Origin: Leptolyngbya sp. SIO1E4 | Lineage (GTDB): Bacteria; Cyanobacteriota; Cyanobacteriia; Phormidesmidales; Phormidesmidaceae | Direction of reading: 5' to 3' | Assembly: GCA_010672825.2 (NCBI GenBank) | Contig: JAAHFU020000001.1 | Location: 248,001 to 312,000 of the forward strand | Length of the DNA: 64,000 bases | Shown here: one piece after another, positions 44,866-54,248 of the stretch | Layout: the number at the start of each line of letters is the position of its first letter | Numbering within the stretch: the first letter of the stretch is position 1 | Notes under the pieces: model-generated | Told to the model about the DNA's origin: nothing | Databases searched by the model: none | What the model saw: the letters and a program-made list of their open reading frames with translations, nothing else | Program-made: the position numbers and the translations under genes

Positions 44866-46224
44866 ATGCCCTCTCGCGTTGCAGTGATCGGTGCTGGGCC
44901 GTGTGGTCTCTCACAGCTCCATGCCTTCGAGCAGGCCCGTCTTAATGGTGCCAATATTCCAGAACTGGTGTGTTTTGAAAAGCAGGCTGACTGGGGAGGG
45001 CTGTGGAACTACACCTGGCGCACTGGACTAGACGAATATGGCGAGCCAGTCCACGGCAGTATGTATCGCTACCTGTGGTCTAACGGCCCTAAGGAGTGCC
45101 TGGAGTTTGCTGACTATACGTTTGACGAGCACTTTGGGCAGCCGATTCCATCCTTTCCTCCCCGTGAAGTCCTTTACGACTATGTTGTGGGGCGGGCTAA
45201 AAAAGAAAATCTGGCACGTTACATTCACTTCAGCACCCCAGTGCGCTATGTGGACTATGTTGAAGCCAGCGATCGCTTCCGAGTGCGGGTCAAAGACCTC
45301 AAGGCTGATCAAGAGCGGACTGAAGAATTTGACGCAGTAATCGTCTGTACAGGGCATTTTTCAGTGCCGAACCTGCCCGTCTTTAAAGGTATTGACCAGT
45401 TCTCTGGGCAAATCCTGCACAGCCACGATTTCCGCGATGCCCGAGAGTTTGCCGATCGCGATTTGCTGGTTGTTGGCAGCAGCTACTCCGCGGAAGACAT
45501 TGCTCTGCAAAGCTATAAATATGGGGCGCGATCGGTAACCATCAGCTATCGCACTGCACCGATGGGTTTTGATTGGCCAGACGGCATTAAAGAGGTACCG
45601 CTCTTAACCCATCTAGAGGGTAAAACGGCTCATTTCAAAGACGGCAGCAGTCAGGCGATCGACGCCATCGTGCTTTGCGTTGGCTACCAGCACAGCTTTC
45701 CCTTCTTAGCAGACAGCCTCCGCTTAAAAACCCAAAATCGACTGTATCCTGGCTCCCTTTACAAAGGCATTTTCTGGGAAACCAATCCCAAGCTGATGTA
45801 CTTAGGCATGCAGGATCAGTTCTATACCTTCAGCATGTTTGATGTGCAGGCCTGGTATGCCCGCGATGTAGTCTTAGGGCGGATTTTACTACCCGAACCA
45901 GCCGTAATGGCAAAAGATATTGCCCTCTGGCAGCAGCGCGAAGCAGCGTTAAAAGATGCCTTTGAGCAAATTGATTTTCAGAAAGACTATGTCGTCGATC
46001 TGGCCAACTGCGTTGATTATGCCCCCTGTGACTGGGAGATGACGGTCGCGCTGTTTAAGGAATGGGAGCATGACAAAGAACACAGCATCCTGGGCTACCG
46101 GGATAAGTCGTTCGTCTCCCCCTGCACAGGGACGAAAGCCCCCATTCACCATACGCCTTGGATTGAAGCCATGGATGATTCGATGGCTTGTTTTCTGAAC
46201 AAACAGCCCATAGAGACTGCGTAG
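44866..46224 (+). CDS. Flavin monooxygenase, close to trimethylamine monooxygenase (Tmm)
   Basis: A 452-residue flavoprotein with 'RVAVIGAGPCGLSQLHAFEQ' (FAD), the FMO-type 'FSGQILHSHDF' (F-x-G-x3-H-x3-F) and NADPH loop 'LLVVGSSYSAEDIALQSYKY'. Long stretches agree with bacterial Tmm from Methylophaga and marine Alphaproteobacteria: 'CFEKQADWGGLWNYTWRTGL', 'EPVHGSMYRYLWSNGPKECL', 'EFADYTFDEHFG', 'KLMYLGMQDQFYTFSMFDVQ' and 'HHTPWIEAMDDS'. Tmm oxidises trimethylamine to its N-oxide and can oxidise dimethyl sulfide and indole. The physiological substrate here is not known. It lies 154 bp after the Rieske gene. Confidence 0.88.
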   Translation: MPSRVAVIGAGPCGLSQLHAFEQARLNGANIPELVCFEKQADWGGLWNYTWRTGLDEYGEPVHGSMYRYLWSNGPKECLEFADYTFDEHFGQPIPSFPPREVLYDYVVGRAKKENLARYIHFSTPVRYVDYVEASDRFRVRVKDLKADQERTEEFDAVIVCTGHFSVPNLPVFKGIDQFSGQILHSHDFRDAREFADRDLLVVGSSYSAEDIALQSYKYGARSVTISYRTAPMGFDWPDGIKEVPLLTHLEGKTAHFKDGSSQAIDAIVLCVGYQHSFPFLADSLRLKTQNRLYPGSLYKGIFWETNPKLMYLGMQDQFYTFSMFDVQAWYARDVVLGRILLPEPAVMAKDIALWQQREAALKDAFEQIDFQKDYVVDLANCVDYAPCDWEMTVALFKEWEHDKEHSILGYRDKSFVSPCTGTKAPIHHTPWIEAMDDSMACFLNKQPIETA

Positions 46225-46375
46225 CCATATTTATGGACTGTTTGTCTGTGATTAATTGCGTCGCAGATGGCGACCTTAGCCCCTTCAGGATTCGCCAGCT
46301 CCTCAAAAATACCAGGACTTGCCAGGCGACAACCGATCGCGAATGCACTTACCATTGATTCCAGGAGGATGTCCT

Positions 46376-47167
46376 ATGGCTGTAGTCGGTACGGTAGAGA
46401 GTATCTGGCGTTATCCCATCAAGAGCATGAGGGGCGAAGAACTCGCCGAAAGCTTTGTCTCCTTTGCAGGCTTGATGGGCGATCGCGTCTATAGCGTTGT
46501 GAAAGACGGCGGCAATCCGGGCTTTCCCTGGCACACCGCCCGCGATCAAGAATCACTGTTGCTCTACAAACCTCGATACAAGCATGCCAGTGCCACCATA
46601 CAACCCAACAACCTTGAAGCTGCCCAAGGAATGGGACCGGGAATCAATCCGCTTTACCCAGACACTGATCAGTTTGCTGTGGAGGTCGAAACCCCTGAAG
46701 GCGACATTTATAGTCTGGATGACGAGGCTTTTTTAACCCATCTCAAAACACTCACCCAAAACCAGACGCTGAAGCTGCACTTTACCCAGAGAAGCCAGTT
46801 TGATTGCCGTCCGCTGTCACTCTTTTCCCTCCAAACGCGAGATTTACTGGCAGAAGAATTGGGGATGGACGTTGACAAACGTCGGTTTCGCGCCAATTTC
46901 TATGTGAATTGGAACGAGAATAAGCCTCGTCTTTATGAAAATGAATTGGTGGGCAAGCGCTTAAAAATTGGCGAAATGCTGGAAATCACCGTGCTAGAGC
47001 GCGACCCTCGATGCAAAATGATCACGCTCGATCCAGACACCGCTGAAGCCAATCCTGCGGTGATTAAGCATGTTGCCAACGCCTATGAAGGGTTTGCCGG
47101 GGTATATGGGGCCGTTTTGGTAGAGGGCATGGTTAAAACCGGGGATGCCATTCAGCTGCTAGATTGA
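46376..47167 (+). CDS. MOSC-domain protein
   Basis: A 263-residue protein of the MOSC beta-barrel N-terminal plus MOSC type. It begins 'VESIWRYPIKSMRGEELAES'; the C-terminal MOSC core reads 'GKRLKIGEMLEITVLERDPR' followed by 'CKMITLDP', with the conserved Cys in 'ERDPRCKMITLD' that ligates molybdenum in mARC/YcbX proteins. Such proteins reduce N-hydroxylated compounds or N-oxides, or bind Moco. The ATG at 46376 has AGGAGG seven bases upstream. Being next to an N-oxygenating Tmm homologue suggests paired oxidation and reduction of nitrogen compounds (inference). Confidence 0.88.
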   Translation: MAVVGTVESIWRYPIKSMRGEELAESFVSFAGLMGDRVYSVVKDGGNPGFPWHTARDQESLLLYKPRYKHASATIQPNNLEAAQGMGPGINPLYPDTDQFAVEVETPEGDIYSLDDEAFLTHLKTLTQNQTLKLHFTQRSQFDCRPLSLFSLQTRDLLAEELGMDVDKRRFRANFYVNWNENKPRLYENELVGKRLKIGEMLEITVLERDPRCKMITLDPDTAEANPAVIKHVANAYEGFAGVYGAVLVEGMVKTGDAIQLLD

Positions 47168-47302
47168 CGGGCATCTTCTCCCACAATCAATAACTGGAAA
47201 ATTACAAAAAGCCCCCATTGGGCCTTACGAGAAAAGGTGACCAGACAGTCAATGTCGCGACTGAGGAACTCAGTTAGAGTGCTCCAAAGAATAGTGTGTC
47301 CA

Positions 47303-47364
47303 GGAACCCGGTTTCTCTCAAACCCCAGCCATTAGCTGGTTAGGCTTTGTAGAAACCGGGTTCC
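47303..47364. repeat. Inverted repeat GGAACCCGGTTTCT
   Basis: ggaacccggtttct at 47303-47316 is mirrored exactly by agaaaccgggttcc at 47351-47364 with a 34-base spacer. The GAAACCGGGTTTC-type sequence is common between genes of cyanobacteria. It sits between the convergent MOSC and phosphohexomutase genes. Confidence 0.8.
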
Positions 47365-47423
47365 CATCGCGAGATGATTTTCTTCCTGACTACTCTTAGG
47401 TAATTGCGTCGTGCTGTTAAGAA

Positions 47424-48890
47424 TTAACCGATCGCGGTGGCCCAGTCTTTCGCCCAATTCAAATTCTTATGCACCTCGTCCAACGTGTCGGCTTCACTAT
47501 AAAGCCGTAACACCGGCTCAGTACCGCTAAAGCGAATTAGCAGCCAACTGCCATCCTCCAGCGAAAACTTGTAGCCATCAATGCTGAGACAGTCCTTCAC
47601 TGCTTTGCCCGCCACTGTTTGAGGGCAATTAGTTTGCAGCGCCTGCAGCAGCTTGGCGCGAACATCCATGCTGGCTAACGGCAAATCAATGCGATCGTAG
47701 TCAGAATCGTATCCCGTGATTTGCTGCAGCTTGCGGTAGCGATCGCTCAAATCTAGCCCAGACTTCACCACCGACTCCAGCACATACAGCGCCGACAGCA
47801 GCGCATCTCGTTCGGGAATGTGATGGCCGTAGCCAACACCGCCAGACTCTTCACCACCGATCATCGCCTTCGATTCCAACATGCGATCAGCAATGTACTT
47901 GTAGCCAATGGGCGTTTCATGCAGCGGCAAATTATGCATCGCCGCTACCTTAGGGATGATGTTAGAACCGCTAATGGTCTTGATCACCTCACCCGAGTAC
48001 TCATGCACCGTAGTCAAATGGTCGATCAGGATAGGAATCAAAATCTGAGAACTCAGGAAATTGCCCTGCCCATCAACCGCCGCGATGCGATCGCTATCGC
48101 CGTCAAACACCAATCCGGCAATCAGCCCTCCCTGGACAGAGGGTTGGTATTCTTTCACCGTTTTCAGCATCCGCTGCAGATACTTGGGCAGCGGTTCCGG
48201 TGCCCCCCCTTCAAAGAGCGGGTCAGCATTCGTGTTCAACTCATTAATAGGCTGCCCTAGCAAGCGCTCTAGCCCCGTTGCAGCAGAGCCATGCATGACA
48301 TCGGCAAAAACCGTGAGCCGACCACTGGTGATGGCATCTTGAATAGCAGCCAAATCTACTTGAGCCTGCAAGCCAGCACAATAGCTGGGCCACGGGTCAA
48401 AGGATTCGATCGTGCCGGGTTGAGCGGGGGCTGGGAAGGATTTGTCTAGCTGAGCTTCTACCTGCTTAGTGACATCCGGAGGCACCGAGCCCCCAAAAGC
48501 ACTTTTAATTTTGAGGCCATTGTAAGCCGCTGGGTTGTGGCTAGCGGTAATGACGATCGCCCCTAAAGCTCCTTGATCTTTCGCAGCCCAGCTAAAAGCA
48601 GGTGTCGGGGCAAAAGTATCTGTCAGTAAAACATCGAACCCAGCCGCTGCCACCGCCTCAGCCGCCGTGCGCGCAAATTCTGGGGAGAGAAACCGGCGAT
48701 CGTGTCCCACGATCACCGTGTTGCTGCCGGTCTGCTCTCCGTAGCACTGCTTCAAGACATGGGCAGCCACCTGAGCCACCTGCAACACCCGTCCAAAAGT
48801 AAAGTCAGCAGCAATCATGCCGCGCCAGCCGTCGGTTCCAAATTTAATCGGCTTATCAATAAAGGAAGCGGGGGATAGTGCGATCGCCAT
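47424..48890 (-). CDS. Phosphoglucomutase/phosphomannomutase (alpha-D-phosphohexomutase)
   Basis: A 488-residue four-domain mutase interconverting sugar 1- and 6-phosphates. The phosphoserine loop is 'AIVITASHNPAAYNGLKIKS', the metal loop 'GLVFDGDSDRIAAVDGQGN', the sugar-binding loop 'IGGEESGGVGYG' and the phosphate-binding loop 'LLIRFSGTEPVLRLYSEAD'. The ATG at 48890 (MAIALSPASF) is the natural start; the frame extends upstream without support. It probably supplies glucose-1-phosphate or mannose-1-phosphate for glycogen and surface polysaccharides. Confidence 0.93.
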   Translation of the reverse strand: MAIALSPASFIDKPIKFGTDGWRGMIAADFTFGRVLQVAQVAAHVLKQCYGEQTGSNTVIVGHDRRFLSPEFARTAAEAVAAAGFDVLLTDTFAPTPAFSWAAKDQGALGAIVITASHNPAAYNGLKIKSAFGGSVPPDVTKQVEAQLDKSFPAPAQPGTIESFDPWPSYCAGLQAQVDLAAIQDAITSGRLTVFADVMHGSAATGLERLLGQPINELNTNADPLFEGGAPEPLPKYLQRMLKTVKEYQPSVQGGLIAGLVFDGDSDRIAAVDGQGNFLSSQILIPILIDHLTTVHEYSGEVIKTISGSNIIPKVAAMHNLPLHETPIGYKYIADRMLESKAMIGGEESGGVGYGHHIPERDALLSALYVLESVVKSGLDLSDRYRKLQQITGYDSDYDRIDLPLASMDVRAKLLQALQTNCPQTVAGKAVKDCLSIDGYKFSLEDGSWLLIRFSGTEPVLRLYSEADTLDEVHKNLNWAKDWATAIG

Positions 48891-48987
48891 AGGGTTTTTC
48901 CAAAATGAACAGCATCTATTACACTGCACCCAAGAGTTTACCCAGCTATCCGGAGAATCTCTAGACACCCAGAGAATAAAGCCCCTC

Positions 48988-49875
48988 CTAGGCAGCATCA
49001 GGAGCCAACCAAAGGGCTAGATTCCAAAAGTAGGTGTATATATCAGCAAGCCCTACGGGATGGGTCTTAACCCCCTGTCCAGGCGGTTCATCCACGAAGC
49101 TGGGGCACCCCATATCCGTATCAATGTTGTAGTCCACAAAATGGTGAAACGTCGACTGTGCAACTACTCGCCCGAGCATGTTGCCGTTTTCATCAAGGGC
49201 ACGATCCGCCACCACCACCAAGTTAAAGGGGCGCTTCGTCACCCTACTTTTGCCGGTAGCAATGACCCGAGCATGGGGCATGTCTGCGGGTACGCTGACA
49301 CCTCCCTCATGGGGATGCGCCAGAAAATATTGAATCGCCCCATTTGCACTCTTTAACAGCGGATGTAAAGGATCAACCGGAGTAATGATTTGATAATCTC
49401 CATTCGCCCCAGAGTGATAATTGGGCCAGTCAATCGTAGTCGTGTACGGATCATCTCGAACACAATGGTCTGGATCCGGCGGGTTCTGGCGCGATCGGAA
49501 GTGATGGAACGGCCCCAACGTCCCCAAGGCACACATCGAAATACCCATATCTTGATGATCGCGCGTGGTGAGAATACCTCCCCCAGCTCGATGAAATCGG
49601 GTAATCCCTTCACAGTCTGCCGTACTGAGACCATCCCCCACATCTAAGGCAAACAGCCACAGCTCATCGAACTGATCCCGACTCAGGGTGCTCAAGACTG
49701 GATCATTGCCCTCAGCATCTGGCCTGCGATCGCGTGCCGTCACCTCAAACAAAAAATTACCTGCATCATCTTTCAGCCCACTCAAATAGCCCCGAATCAA
49801 AGAAAATCGATGAATTGTCCAATCATCGGTATCCGTGGGTAACAGCGTCGTCTGCAACAAAATGCGGGTTGCCAT
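48988..49875 (-). CDS. ThuA/glutamine-amidotransferase-like protein, unknown function
   Basis: A 295-residue soluble protein. The arrangement 'FDELWLFALDVGDGLSTADC', 'EGITRFHRAGGGILTTRDHQ' followed by 'DMG' resembles the class I amidotransferase-like fold of ThuA-type proteins. The usual nucleophile Cys is replaced by T-R-D-H-Q in that place. His-rich stretches ('FHHFRSRQNPPDPDH', 'STFHHFVDYNIDTD') suggest a metal site. No function is assigned. It lies 97 bp upstream of the mutase. Confidence 0.6.
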   Translation of the reverse strand: MATRILLQTTLLPTDTDDWTIHRFSLIRGYLSGLKDDAGNFLFEVTARDRRPDAEGNDPVLSTLSRDQFDELWLFALDVGDGLSTADCEGITRFHRAGGGILTTRDHQDMGISMCALGTLGPFHHFRSRQNPPDPDHCVRDDPYTTTIDWPNYHSGANGDYQIITPVDPLHPLLKSANGAIQYFLAHPHEGGVSVPADMPHARVIATGKSRVTKRPFNLVVVADRALDENGNMLGRVVAQSTFHHFVDYNIDTDMGCPSFVDEPPGQGVKTHPVGLADIYTYFWNLALWLAPDAA

Positions 49876-50026
49876 GGCCAGCCTCCAAAATCAGCTTAAC
49901 CGTAACATCAGTCGGGTGATGGGGAATCTAATTTCTGATTTGCGATTTTTGATTTGGGGATTTTTCACCCCTTCACCTTTCCACCCCTTTGCCCTTCTAC
50001 GCCTTCACCCCTTCAACAACTTCTAC

Positions 50027-50725
50027 CTAGCCCGCTGCTACCAGTTCATCAAGCTTGGCTCGCACTGCTTGAATGTCTTGCCACATCAACCATTTAGGGG
50101 AGCCCTTATCACGAGAGGGGTTGCGGAGCAGGTAAGCTGGATGAAAAATGGGCATACACCAGCGGCCTTCCCACTGCATCCACTGGCCTCGAATTTTGGT
50201 GATGCCTCGTTTCTCACCGGTTAGCCCCTTCATTGCAGTGGCCCCTGTCATGAGAATAATTTTGGGATCCACCAGGCGAATTTGCTCAAGTAGGTATCCT
50301 TTGCAGGCAGCAGTTTCATCTGTGCTGGGGGTGCGGTTGCCCGGGGGGCGACATTTCACCACGTTACAGATATAGACATCCTTTTCAGTGTCAAAGCGGA
50401 CAGCGGCCAGAATCTTTTCCAATAGCTGCCCCGATTTGCCCACAAAGGGAAGTCCCTGCTCGTCCTCTTGCTGCCCTGGCCCTTCGCCCACAATCATAAT
50501 GGGCGCTTGGGGATTACCTCGGCTGACGACGACGTTGGTTCGCCCTGCCGCAAGACCACAGCGCTGACAGCTGTGGCAGTGAGCGGCTAAGGTTACCAAC
50601 CCGTCATAGATACCCGCTGGAATGGGGACACTGGCGCTGGTAGGAATAGCATCAAGGTCAAAGCCTTCAGGGGGAGCCGCGGCGGTTTCGGGGGAGGCAA
50701 ACAGGTCAATTTGGTTTTCACTCAT
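50027..50725 (-). CDS. Family 4 uracil-DNA glycosylase (Fe-S)
   Basis: A 232-residue type 4 UDG that excises uracil from DNA. The active-site motif is 'MIVGEGPGQQEDEQGLPFVG' (G-E-x-P-G-x-x-E-D), the uracil-pocket Asn is in 'VYICNVVKCRPPGNRTPS', and the C-terminal histidine motif is 'MPIFHPAYLLRNP'. Cluster cysteines lie in 'HCHSCQRCGLAAGRT' and 'ETAACKGYL' with 'KCRPPGN'. The ATG at 50725 (MSENQIDLF) is preferred over the longer frame. Confidence 0.93.
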   Translation of the reverse strand: MSENQIDLFASPETAAAPPEGFDLDAIPTSASVPIPAGIYDGLVTLAAHCHSCQRCGLAAGRTNVVVSRGNPQAPIMIVGEGPGQQEDEQGLPFVGKSGQLLEKILAAVRFDTEKDVYICNVVKCRPPGNRTPSTDETAACKGYLLEQIRLVDPKIILMTGATAMKGLTGEKRGITKIRGQWMQWEGRWCMPIFHPAYLLRNPSRDKGSPKWLMWQDIQAVRAKLDELVAAG

Positions 50726-50846
50726 GGGGCAAGGGGTTGGCGGGCTATCAACAAAAACAAAGGCCAAGCAAGAGGTGCCCCTCGCGGAGACATCAGGGTA
50801 CCTTCACATGAGTGATTATTGTAAATGACCCCTTACAGGGAAGTCT

Positions 50847-52058
50847 TCATTGGGGTGCAGATGAAAGTGTTTTTCCGGACAAGAGGATGCGGTAAGTGGC
50901 GATCGCCTGCTGTGCAATTGCCTGCCAACTGTAATGGGCTTGGGCAAATTTCTGCGCGTTCTGCCCCCGCTGCAGGCGCGCGTCAGGAGACTTGAGGGCC
51001 TCCCGTAGCTGAACCATTAAAGAGGCCTGGGAGCAGTCACAGATCCAACCGGAGCTGCTTTGTTCAATGTCTTGCCAAATATGAACTTGGTTAGAAATGA
51101 TAACGGGTAGCTGAGCCAGCATGGCTTCAGCCACCGCGATCCCAAAATTTTCGTAGTAGGAGGGCAGCACAAACAGCTCTGCTGTGTTGAGTAGCGCTGC
51201 CTTCAGGTCACCAGAGACAAACCCCGTAATCGTAGTCCGGGCTGATAGCGGTGAGTTTTGTATTTGCGTGTGGATGGACTGCTCATACTGCCGGTCTTGG
51301 GGGTTGGCGCCGCACAGCAGCAGATGAAAGTCTAGCCCTTCTTGCTGCAGGGTTTCTAACGCGGGGATGAGGAAGTCTAACCCTTTTTTAGGATCGAGGC
51401 GTGACATGAAGAGAATAATGGGCCGATCGCACGGAATCCCGAAGCGATCGCGCACATCAATTTCGGTCTCTACCGCAGACAACGGAGTGACCCCCAAGGG
51501 AAGCACCACATCGGGTGTTTTCGTTCCAAACCGTTCTGACACTAAGGCTTCCTGAGCACTGGTGAAATGAATCGCCGCGGCCCCAGCCAAGTTAGGGCGC
51601 TCTAGCACCGCTGCGTAGAGCTGCTTGAGCTGCTTCTTCTTTTGCAAATCAGCCGGGTCAAGGGTGCCTAAGGGTCTCAGTAAGTAAGGTCGCCCTCGCC
51701 AGCGGAGCACCGTAGCCGCCAAAGAACTTACCGGCGAAAACAACGCATGGATATGGACAATGTCATAGTCTGCGGCATGATGCCAAAGCCAGTGCAGTAA
51801 CCCTAGGGAAAATTTGTAGCGGCGAAAGGGAGAACAGCGAAAATACCAGACGGTGTAGCCATCCTGAGGCACGGGCTGAGCCAGGGGCACATCCAAGGGA
51901 GCCTCATCCACATCACCATTGGAGTCGGTCGTCACCACAGTCACGTCTGCCCCGGCGGCAGCCAGGGCTGCAGAAAACCCCCGCACCATTTGGCTAGGGC
52001 CGCCATACACCAGAGAGATAGACGGCACAACTTGCAAGATTTTTAGAGGCTGACTCAT
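50847..52058 (-). CDS. GT4 glycosyltransferase, HpsP-like
   Basis: A 403-residue GT-B glycosyltransferase. 'VPSISLVYGGPSQMVRGFSA' opens the acceptor domain and 'IILFMSRLDPKKGLDFLIPA' the donor domain; the retaining GT4 signature E-x7-E is in 'SYYENFGIAVAEAMLAQLPV'. It ends the leftward GT run (GT2, GT4, GT4), an order resembling hpsN-hpsO-hpsP of hormogonium polysaccharide synthesis. Its ATG overlaps the preceding stop by ATGA. The sugar is unknown. Confidence 0.85.
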   Translation of the reverse strand: MSQPLKILQVVPSISLVYGGPSQMVRGFSAALAAAGADVTVVTTDSNGDVDEAPLDVPLAQPVPQDGYTVWYFRCSPFRRYKFSLGLLHWLWHHAADYDIVHIHALFSPVSSLAATVLRWRGRPYLLRPLGTLDPADLQKKKQLKQLYAAVLERPNLAGAAAIHFTSAQEALVSERFGTKTPDVVLPLGVTPLSAVETEIDVRDRFGIPCDRPIILFMSRLDPKKGLDFLIPALETLQQEGLDFHLLLCGANPQDRQYEQSIHTQIQNSPLSARTTITGFVSGDLKAALLNTAELFVLPSYYENFGIAVAEAMLAQLPVIISNQVHIWQDIEQSSSGWICDCSQASLMVQLREALKSPDARLQRGQNAQKFAQAHYSWQAIAQQAIATYRILLSGKTLSSAPQ

Positions 52059-53230
52059 GCCACCAGTTCCCGATAAAAGTCGAGGGCTTGACAGGCAAGG
52101 GCGTGATTTGTGTATTGGGCCATGGCACGATCGTAGCCTCGTTTGCTGAGGTCAGTCTGCAACTCAGGGGATTCGATGAGAGTACGCAAGCGATCGGCCA
52201 GAGCCTCAGCATCCGCTTCGGGAAAGACCAACCCGGTATCCCCAATGACGTAGGGAATTTCACCCGAATCGGAGCCGATAACCGGTACCTGACAGGCCAT
52301 CGCTTCGATGATGACATGACCGAATTGTTCTTTCCAACCGACGGAGGTCAAAGTTTTGAACTTGTAGGTGGTTTCCGATGGCAGCACCAGCGTAGACATT
52401 AAGTTGATGTAGCGGGGGACATCATCGTGGGGGACGCTCTCAATCCAAATGATGCGATCGCGAATGCCTAACGCCTCTGCTTGCTGAGCCAGCGCCTCTT
52501 TCAGAGGGCCTCGCCCCAACATCAGCCATTTCCAGGGCTGGGGATGATCCTTCAGCTGCCCCAACGCTTGGGTAAGGGTCAACAACCCTTTCTCTTCAAC
52601 AAAGCGCCCGACAAAGCCCACAACAAACTCGTCAGGGTTAATGCCTAAGCTGGCGGCCAATTCGGGCTGGGATTGGGGTCGAAAGAGGGTTTCGTCTACC
52701 CCCAATTGCGGCATGACGCGAATAGGCCCGCCATAGCCGCGATCGCGCAAAATATCGGCTCCGTCCTGATTGCCCACAACAACACCGTTTGTGTGGCGCA
52801 GATTGTAAGCTTCCAGGGCAGAAATTGGGAACTTCAGCTCGTAGGGAAGATTCCACCAGGTAAAAAAGAGGGTTTTGGCCTTTAGCCCCAGCAGGCGATT
52901 CAAGGTAATCATCTCAGCGTAAGCAAGCCCTTTTGCACCTTGCTCAACCTGAATCACGTGGGGGCGAAACTCCCGCAGGAGACCCACCAAATCGAGCCCA
53001 AACGTGAGCATCCCTTGGTTGTTCTGGCTAAAGTTAGAAATTGGAACCACGCGAAACCGACCATCCTGCCAGGCTCGCGTTTCCACAATGCGGTTTTGAA
53101 CGCCACCAGGTCGCCATCGTTTAGGGACAACGACCGTAACTTCAATATCTGGCTCTAGGTGAGCCAAGGCGCGGAACTTTTCGCAGTTTAAGTCCACGAT
53201 ATAGGAGTGGCTGGCAACGAGTACTCTCAT
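52055..53230 (-). CDS. GT4 glycosyltransferase, HpsO-like
   Basis: A 391-residue GT4 enzyme: 'HVIQVEQGAKGLAYAEMITL', 'EFVVGFVGRFVEEKGLLTLT', 'GWKEQFGHVIIEAMACQVPV' followed by 'IGSDSGEIP' (E-x7-E region). It probably adds a sugar to a lipid-linked repeat unit on the cytoplasmic face. Coupled to the next gene by ATGA overlap and 25 bp downstream of the GT2 gene, forming one transcript. The hps assignment is inferred from gene order and neighbours. Confidence 0.85.
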   Translation of the reverse strand: MRVLVASHSYIVDLNCEKFRALAHLEPDIEVTVVVPKRWRPGGVQNRIVETRAWQDGRFRVVPISNFSQNNQGMLTFGLDLVGLLREFRPHVIQVEQGAKGLAYAEMITLNRLLGLKAKTLFFTWWNLPYELKFPISALEAYNLRHTNGVVVGNQDGADILRDRGYGGPIRVMPQLGVDETLFRPQSQPELAASLGINPDEFVVGFVGRFVEEKGLLTLTQALGQLKDHPQPWKWLMLGRGPLKEALAQQAEALGIRDRIIWIESVPHDDVPRYINLMSTLVLPSETTYKFKTLTSVGWKEQFGHVIIEAMACQVPVIGSDSGEIPYVIGDTGLVFPEADAEALADRLRTLIESPELQTDLSKRGYDRAMAQYTNHALACQALDFYRELVA

Positions 53231-53255
53231 AGCGGGGCTCCTGAAACCTGGTTGA

Positions 53256-54248
53256 TTAGCACTGAGCCGAAAGGGATAGATCTGTGTCTGCTGGAGTGGT
53301 ATACACCCGATGGCGCTTTCCAGTTTTAACGAGGGTACCTACGGCATCCAGAAAGCCCAGGCAATAAAAACCAAACCGCGTCACAACTTTGATTGGGGAA
53401 CCGCTCTTATTGCAGGGCGGGTTACCTAAGACATGGCAGTCAAACAAACGGATAAACAGCCGCACGGCCTGACCAGGTGTCAGGTTCTTAAGCCCCATTA
53501 AAAAGTGGTTGTGATAGAAAGTAATCTGGTAGCTGAGCGATCGCATACTAATATCGTGGCAGCCCCCAGTCTCTTCACCTAAATGCACCAGGTGAGCTTC
53601 TGGAGAGTACCAAATCGTATATCCGGTCTGCCGTAGCTGCAGGCAGAAGTCTGATTCTTCCCGCACCGCGCTGCCTCGAAAGCGCTCGTCAAACCGCAGG
53701 CCATACTTGTCGAACACGTCTCGCCGAAAAGACATGTTACAGCCCCGAGCCGTCAGCACCTGCTGGGGTTGGGTCGTGTGCACCAAATCAATGTGATACC
53801 AGGCAACACCTGGATCCATCGCTTCTTCTGGCAGATAGTCAATAGTGAGGTCAGGGTTATCTGCGAGTTTCATGCGATCAAACACGCGGCCTGCCACTGC
53901 ACCCACATCAGCCTTGTCCATCAAAACCTGGGCGTGGGCCTTTAGATACCCCTCTGGCAGTTCGATATCATCATCTACAAATAAAATAATGTCGCCCCGT
54001 GATCGCTCAATGCCATAGTTTCGCGCTCCTGGCAGGCTGGCCCACTCTACCTGAAACCACTGGATTTTGCCGCTTTTGGCAGTGTCTTCTAGGTAGGCTT
54101 CAGTCTGGGGTTGGTGCTCACGGGTTTGATCGACTACCAACACCTCAAAGTCAGGATAGTCTTGCTTTAGAAGATCAGCGATCGTGCTGCATAATACCTC
54201 TTCCCGCTGATAGGTCGGCACAATAACACTGATAGAGGGCCATTGCAT
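53256..54248 (-). CDS. GT2 glycosyltransferase, HpsN-like
   Basis: A 330-residue GT-A enzyme. 'SISVIVPTYQREEVLCSTIA' opens it, the metal-binding motif is 'GDIILFVDDDIELPEGYLKA' (D-D-D), and the acceptor-side 'FRGSAVREESDFCLQLRQTG' has the E-D-x-D-like catalytic acid. A C-terminal membrane-associated helix ('FGFYCLGFLDAVGTLVKTG') is possible. First gene of the leftward GT4/GT4 run. Confidence 0.86.
   Translation of the reverse strand: MQWPSISVIVPTYQREEVLCSTIADLLKQDYPDFEVLVVDQTREHQPQTEAYLEDTAKSGKIQWFQVEWASLPGARNYGIERSRGDIILFVDDDIELPEGYLKAHAQVLMDKADVGAVAGRVFDRMKLADNPDLTIDYLPEEAMDPGVAWYHIDLVHTTQPQQVLTARGCNMSFRRDVFDKYGLRFDERFRGSAVREESDFCLQLRQTGYTIWYSPEAHLVHLGEETGGCHDISMRSLSYQITFYHNHFLMGLKNLTPGQAVRLFIRLFDCHVLGNPPCNKSGSPIKVVTRFGFYCLGFLDAVGTLVKTGKRHRVYTTPADTDLSLSAQC

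Noticed and set aside
44866-46224. Annotation as putrescine/lysine N-monooxygenase or Baeyer-Villiger enzyme
   Set aside because: The FxGxxxHxxxF and long Tmm-specific stretches fit trimethylamine-type FMOs better.
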